From Bacteroidales bacterium (lineage in GTDB: Bacteria > Bacteroidota > Bacteroidia > Bacteroidales > S143-33): a DNA stretch of 9,823 nucleotides. A model generated the notes under the pieces. The model was given only the letters and a program-made list of their open reading frames with translations. It did no database searches and had not been told where the DNA came from. The first letter of the stretch is position 1; the number at the start of each line of letters is the position of its first letter. This document shows positions 6,614-9,823 of the stretch, in pieces. The position numbers and the translations under genes were made by a program. The stretch is taken from contig JALWNS010000476.1 of the NCBI GenBank assembly GCA_027083655.1, forward strand, positions 1 to 9,823, read 5' to 3'.

Positions 6614-9600
6614 ATGTTTAGGAAGCTTTTATATACGTTTATCTTTACACTAACATTCCTTTATGCCCATGCACAGATAGGTATTCCATCCATAAGGACT
6701 TTTAGGCCTATAGATTATCATGGCTCTACCCAGGTATGGACAATTGGTCAAGATGACCGTGGCTTGATGTATTTTGGGGGCAATACAGGTTTGTATGTTT
6801 TTGACGGCCAGGTGTGGCATAATTTTGATTTCGATAGCCTTTCGCCTACTATTAGGTGTTTGCAAGTATCAGGAGATACAATATGGTTTGGATCAATAGG
6901 AGATTTTGGCTATTTGTTGCCAGATTTAAACAAAGGTTTTACTTACCATTCATTAACAACCTACTTGGATTCGGCTTTGAGATATAGTTTTTCTAACATT
7001 TGGTCTTTGAAAAAAGTAGGTAATACTGTTCTTTTTCAGGGAGATACAGTGATATTTAGATACAATAGTAAGACACATGCGCTGGACACATTGATGACAG
7101 GTAATTTTTTCTTTTTGTCTGTAGCAGGGGACAGGTTTGTCATTCCTGATTACATGAAGTTTCATATATATGATCCAGAAGAGGATGATATACAGACATT
7201 AAAGATGCCTATCCGGGCCTGGTTGTACCATGCTTTCCAGATTAACGATTCGACACTTTTGATGATTGTTAGCGGTAATTTAGTTTACTATGATTTGCGT
7301 AGGAACAAAGTAAAACAAATAGTATCTTTCAAAAAACAAATACCTGATTTATATGGTACTACACTTTACTCTGCTATCCTGGACAGTGTAAACAAAGAAA
7401 TATTAATAGGAACGGTTGAAAAAGGCATTTTTTTCTTGGATTATAATGGTAAATTAGTAAATCACATAGATAAATCCCTGGGCCTTAGATCCAATACGGT
7501 CCATAATATGTATTTTGACAGGGATGGTAATTTATGGTCTGTACACTCCAACGGAATAAGTTTAATACGGGTAAATTTACCTTTTTTCTCTGTAGATGAA
7601 CGTCTTGGTATTGATGGACAGCCATATAGTGTTTTGGAGAACGATAAAGATTTGTTTGTAGGTACAAATCTGGGATTGTATAGACTATACAAAAATAGAT
7701 TTTATCCAGTCAAGGATACTGCGCAAAATATGACACAACAGGTCTTTAATCTAAAGGAGTTCAGGTTTTCTGATGGGAAGAAATTTATTATATACCCTTC
7801 AAATTCTGGTATTTATTATCTGGATTCTAATTATGTTGCACACCGTATAACGGGATATTTGGGATATAATATAGTGCAGTCTCCGGCAGACCCTGACAAT
7901 ATTTATTTTATTTCAGGCTATCATTTACTTAAATTTAGATATAAGAATGGATTTTTTGGTCAGGTCCAAAAGGTTGTTTCTTTTACAAGTCATTATATTT
8001 TAGGAGAGCCTGACCGTAATTATTTATGGTTTAGTTCTTTATATGAGCATGGGTTTGGGTTTTACAATATCTTAGATTCTAGCTTGAGGGTTATCCAGAG
8101 TGATACAAATGTTTCTGGTTCAGATTATTTATATGGCAATAAATATGTGTTTTTCACGGATAGAGGATTATTTGAATATGATTATAGCACTAAAAAGTTT
8201 TTCCTTTCTGATATAGTTCTGAATGAATTTTTGAAGAACAGAGATGTTATTAAGGCCAAGCGGTTTATAGCTGGCCAATATGGTGTTATTGTAAATAAAG
8301 AAAAGAATAGTGAGTTTTATCTCATTAACCAACAGGATAATCATCTAATGATAGATTCGACATTGTTTAGTATTATTCACGGCATAACCGACTTTTATTA
8401 CCATGGATCGAATGTGTGGCTTTTGACGGATGAAAAATTTATTCGTTATCCCATTGATATGTATTGTAATAAAGCTCCGCATTTCAAGCCATTAATAACT
8501 GAAATAAGACTTAATGGGGATTCTGTTGTATATAAGGCACCGGGCGATTTGTCGAAATTGGATTTAAAGTTATCTTATGACTACAATGATTTAACAATAG
8601 AATATGCTTTGCCAAGTTTTTTTGCAGATCAAGGTGTTGAATTTTCTACATGGTTAGAGGGGCGTGGAAAGAATAGATGGTCTTCGTGGAGCAAGGATAC
8701 AAAGCGTGAATTTATAGGCATCAGGGAAGGTAAATATACATTCCACCTCAAAGCTAGAAATGAGTTTATGCAAGAAACAGGCGAAATCTCATTTACATTC
8801 AGGGTATCACCTCCGTTTTACCGGACAATATGGGCCTATTTAGTCTATTTGCTTATTCTTCTTGGAATAATATACCTCATAGTAAGATGGCGGCTAAATG
8901 CTTTAATGAAAGAAAAAGAAAAGTTAGAGCAATTAGTCCGTGAACGTACAGCAGAGATCCAACAACAAAAAGAAGAAATTTTGGCACAGGCCGAAAATCT
9001 TAAAATAATTAACGAAGAATTAAAACAGAAAAACGAAGAAATAAAAGTTGTTTTAGAACAACTGGAGCAAGCCAACCAGAGAATACAGCAAGAACACAAA
9101 CATGTTACGGACAGTATTACTTATGCCAAAAAGATACAAATAGCGCTTATACAGCGCCAACGTAAATTGGGTACATATTTCCCTGAAAATTTTGTTTTGT
9201 TTCAACCTAAGGATGTCATAGGAGGAGATTTCTATATCTTTGAGCGAATGCAAGATAAATTGGTTCTGGGATTGCATGATGCAACTGGACATGGCGTTCC
9301 CGGTGCCCTGGTAAGTATGTTGGCATATTCGTTTATTACCCAGATACTTTCGCGCAATCCCCAGACACCAGCAGAGGTTTTAGAAGCTTTGCGTGAGGAG
9401 TTAACTAATATATTTGTTGGAAATGAAACTAAAAGACCTATTTATGACGGGCTCGACATGGCACTGTGTCTAATAGATCCAAAGAGCCACAAACTACTCT
9501 TTTCTGGAGCACATATGCCTGTTATTATAGTACGTGGCCAAGATTTGATAGAATTAAAGGGTAGTAAAAACTTTATTGGATATTCAAATTACGCAGTACC

Positions 9601-9823
9601 TTTTGACAACCAGGAAATAGAGTTATTGGATGGCGATAAAATATACTTATTTTCTGATGGCTATTATGACCAGTTTAGCTCTGAGAAGCATGTTAAATTC
9701 TATAGGCGTAATTTTTATAAATTGCTTATTTCTATAGCTGATTTACCGTTTGATGAACAGCTTGTTATTTTACAAAAAACTTTTGAAGAGTGGAAAGGTG
9801 ATGAGATACAGACAGATGATGTT
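6614..9823 (+). CDS. Membrane sensor: Reg_prop propeller, Y_Y_Y, coiled coil, SpoIIE/PP2C phosphatase; 3' end outside the window
   Basis: One-protein signal transducer, 1070 residues visible with no stop before the right edge. The start at 6614 gives a clear signal peptide (MFRKLLYTFIFTLTFLYAHA, cleaved before Q21). Residues about 30-640 are a periplasmic propeller of the two-component-regulator type, with Reg_prop units such as WTIGQDDRGLMYFGGNTGL (about 42-60) and MYFDRDGNLWSVHSNG (about 298). Residues 650-732 form a Y_Y_Y domain and about 739-757 a single membrane helix. Residues 763-845 are a Glu/Lys/Gln-rich coiled coil. From about 860 the cytoplasmic SpoIIE-type PP2C domain carries GGDFY (D872), HDATGHGVPGA (D889), DGLDMAL (D945, D948), SDGYYD (D1015) and the last visible motif QTDDV (D1068, D1069). 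All metal-binding acidic residues are present, so it should be active. No HisKA, HATPase or receiver domain occurs. By analogy with SpoIIE/RsbU it should dephosphorylate a Ser/Thr-phosphorylated partner, typically an anti-sigma antagonist; this is inference. Since QTDDV usually lies near the domain's end, only a few residues are probably missing. Confidence 0.94.
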   Translation, partial: MFRKLLYTFIFTLTFLYAHAQIGIPSIRTFRPIDYHGSTQVWTIGQDDRGLMYFGGNTGLYVFDGQVWHNFDFDSLSPTIRCLQVSGDTIWFGSIGDFGYLLPDLNKGFTYHSLTTYLDSALRYSFSNIWSLKKVGNTVLFQGDTVIFRYNSKTHALDTLMTGNFFFLSVAGDRFVIPDYMKFHIYDPEEDDIQTLKMPIRAWLYHAFQINDSTLLMIVSGNLVYYDLRRNKVKQIVSFKKQIPDLYGTTLYSAILDSVNKEILIGTVEKGIFFLDYNGKLVNHIDKSLGLRSNTVHNMYFDRDGNLWSVHSNGISLIRVNLPFFSVDERLGIDGQPYSVLENDKDLFVGTNLGLYRLYKNRFYPVKDTAQNMTQQVFNLKEFRFSDGKKFIIYPSNSGIYYLDSNYVAHRITGYLGYNIVQSPADPDNIYFISGYHLLKFRYKNGFFGQVQKVVSFTSHYILGEPDRNYLWFSSLYEHGFGFYNILDSSLRVIQSDTNVSGSDYLYGNKYVFFTDRGLFEYDYSTKKFFLSDIVLNEFLKNRDVIKAKRFIAGQYGVIVNKEKNSEFYLINQQDNHLMIDSTLFSIIHGITDFYYHGSNVWLLTDEKFIRYPIDMYCNKAPHFKPLITEIRLNGDSVVYKAPGDLSKLDLKLSYDYNDLTIEYALPSFFADQGVEFSTWLEGRGKNRWSSWSKDTKREFIGIREGKYTFHLKARNEFMQETGEISFTFRVSPPFYRTIWAYLVYLLILLGIIYLIVRWRLNALMKEKEKLEQLVRERTAEIQQQKEEILAQAENLKIINEELKQKNEEIKVVLEQLEQANQRIQQEHKHVTDSITYAKKIQIALIQRQRKLGTYFPENFVLFQPKDVIGGDFYIFERMQDKLVLGLHDATGHGVPGALVSMLAYSFITQILSRNPQTPAEVLEALREELTNIFVGNETKRPIYDGLDMALCLIDPKSHKLLFSGAHMPVIIVRGQDLIELKGSKNFIGYSNYAVPFDNQEIELLDGDKIYLFSDGYYDQFSSEKHVKFYRRNFYKLLISIADLPFDEQLVILQKTFEEWKGDEIQTDDV

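Noticed and set aside
8845..9292. Two overlapping minus-strand open frames opposite the sensor's coiled coil and phosphatase domain
   Set aside because: They are antisense to the SpoIIE-type domain and its coiled coil; their Ser/Phe-rich translations reflect the repetitive Glu/Lys/Gln codons on the other strand.
6614..9823. Reading the large sensor as a histidine kinase
   Set aside because: The front-end domains suggest it, but after the coiled coil the sequence is SpoIIE/PP2C (GGDFY, DATGHGVPGA, SDGYYD), with no H-box or N/G1/G2 ATPase motifs.

Overview
The window looks like chromosomal DNA from an AT-rich member of the Bacteroidota. The evidence is a C-terminal type IX secretion (T9SS) sorting domain on the Asp-box propeller protein and a T9SS-like tail on the phosphodiesterase. 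There is also a Reg_prop/Y_Y_Y sensor with a SpoIIE output domain, and possible promoters resemble the Bacteroidota TTTG / TAnnTTTG pattern rather than the E. coli one. Start codons lack clear AGGAGG sites, as is common in the phylum. I cannot name a genus. There are no RNA genes, CRISPR arrays, insertion sequences or phage genes, and no gene-free gap exceeds about 210 bases.

Layout. (1) 1-3351 (+): a large secreted Asp-box (sortilin/Vps10-like) beta-propeller protein. Its 5' end lies just off the window, and a strong hairpin terminator follows it at 3390-3417. (2) 3563-4363 (-): a small exported protein made almost entirely of seven tandem repeats of about 35 residues; I do not recognise the family. 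(3) 4440-5288 (-): a six-helix voltage-gated-type potassium channel with an added C-terminal zinc ribbon. (4) 5383-6552 (+): an exported alkaline-phosphatase-superfamily phosphodiesterase with a T9SS-like tail, divergent from the channel across a 94-base region. (5) 6614 to the right edge (+): a large membrane sensor with a periplasmic Reg_prop propeller, a Y_Y_Y domain, one membrane helix, a coiled coil and a SpoIIE/PP2C phosphatase. It is cut off at its final conserved motif.

How they may work together. The propeller protein and the phosphodiesterase are probably delivered to the cell surface or medium by T9SS. The repeat protein is probably periplasmic or outer-membrane associated. The channel and the sensor sit in the inner membrane. 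The sensor probably turns an external signal into dephosphorylation of a cytoplasmic protein, typically an anti-sigma-factor antagonist, but no such partner is visible here. The gene order suggests independent transcription units more than one pathway. The least explained element is the seven-repeat protein; the zinc-ribbon channel and the kinase-less sensor are the next most interesting.
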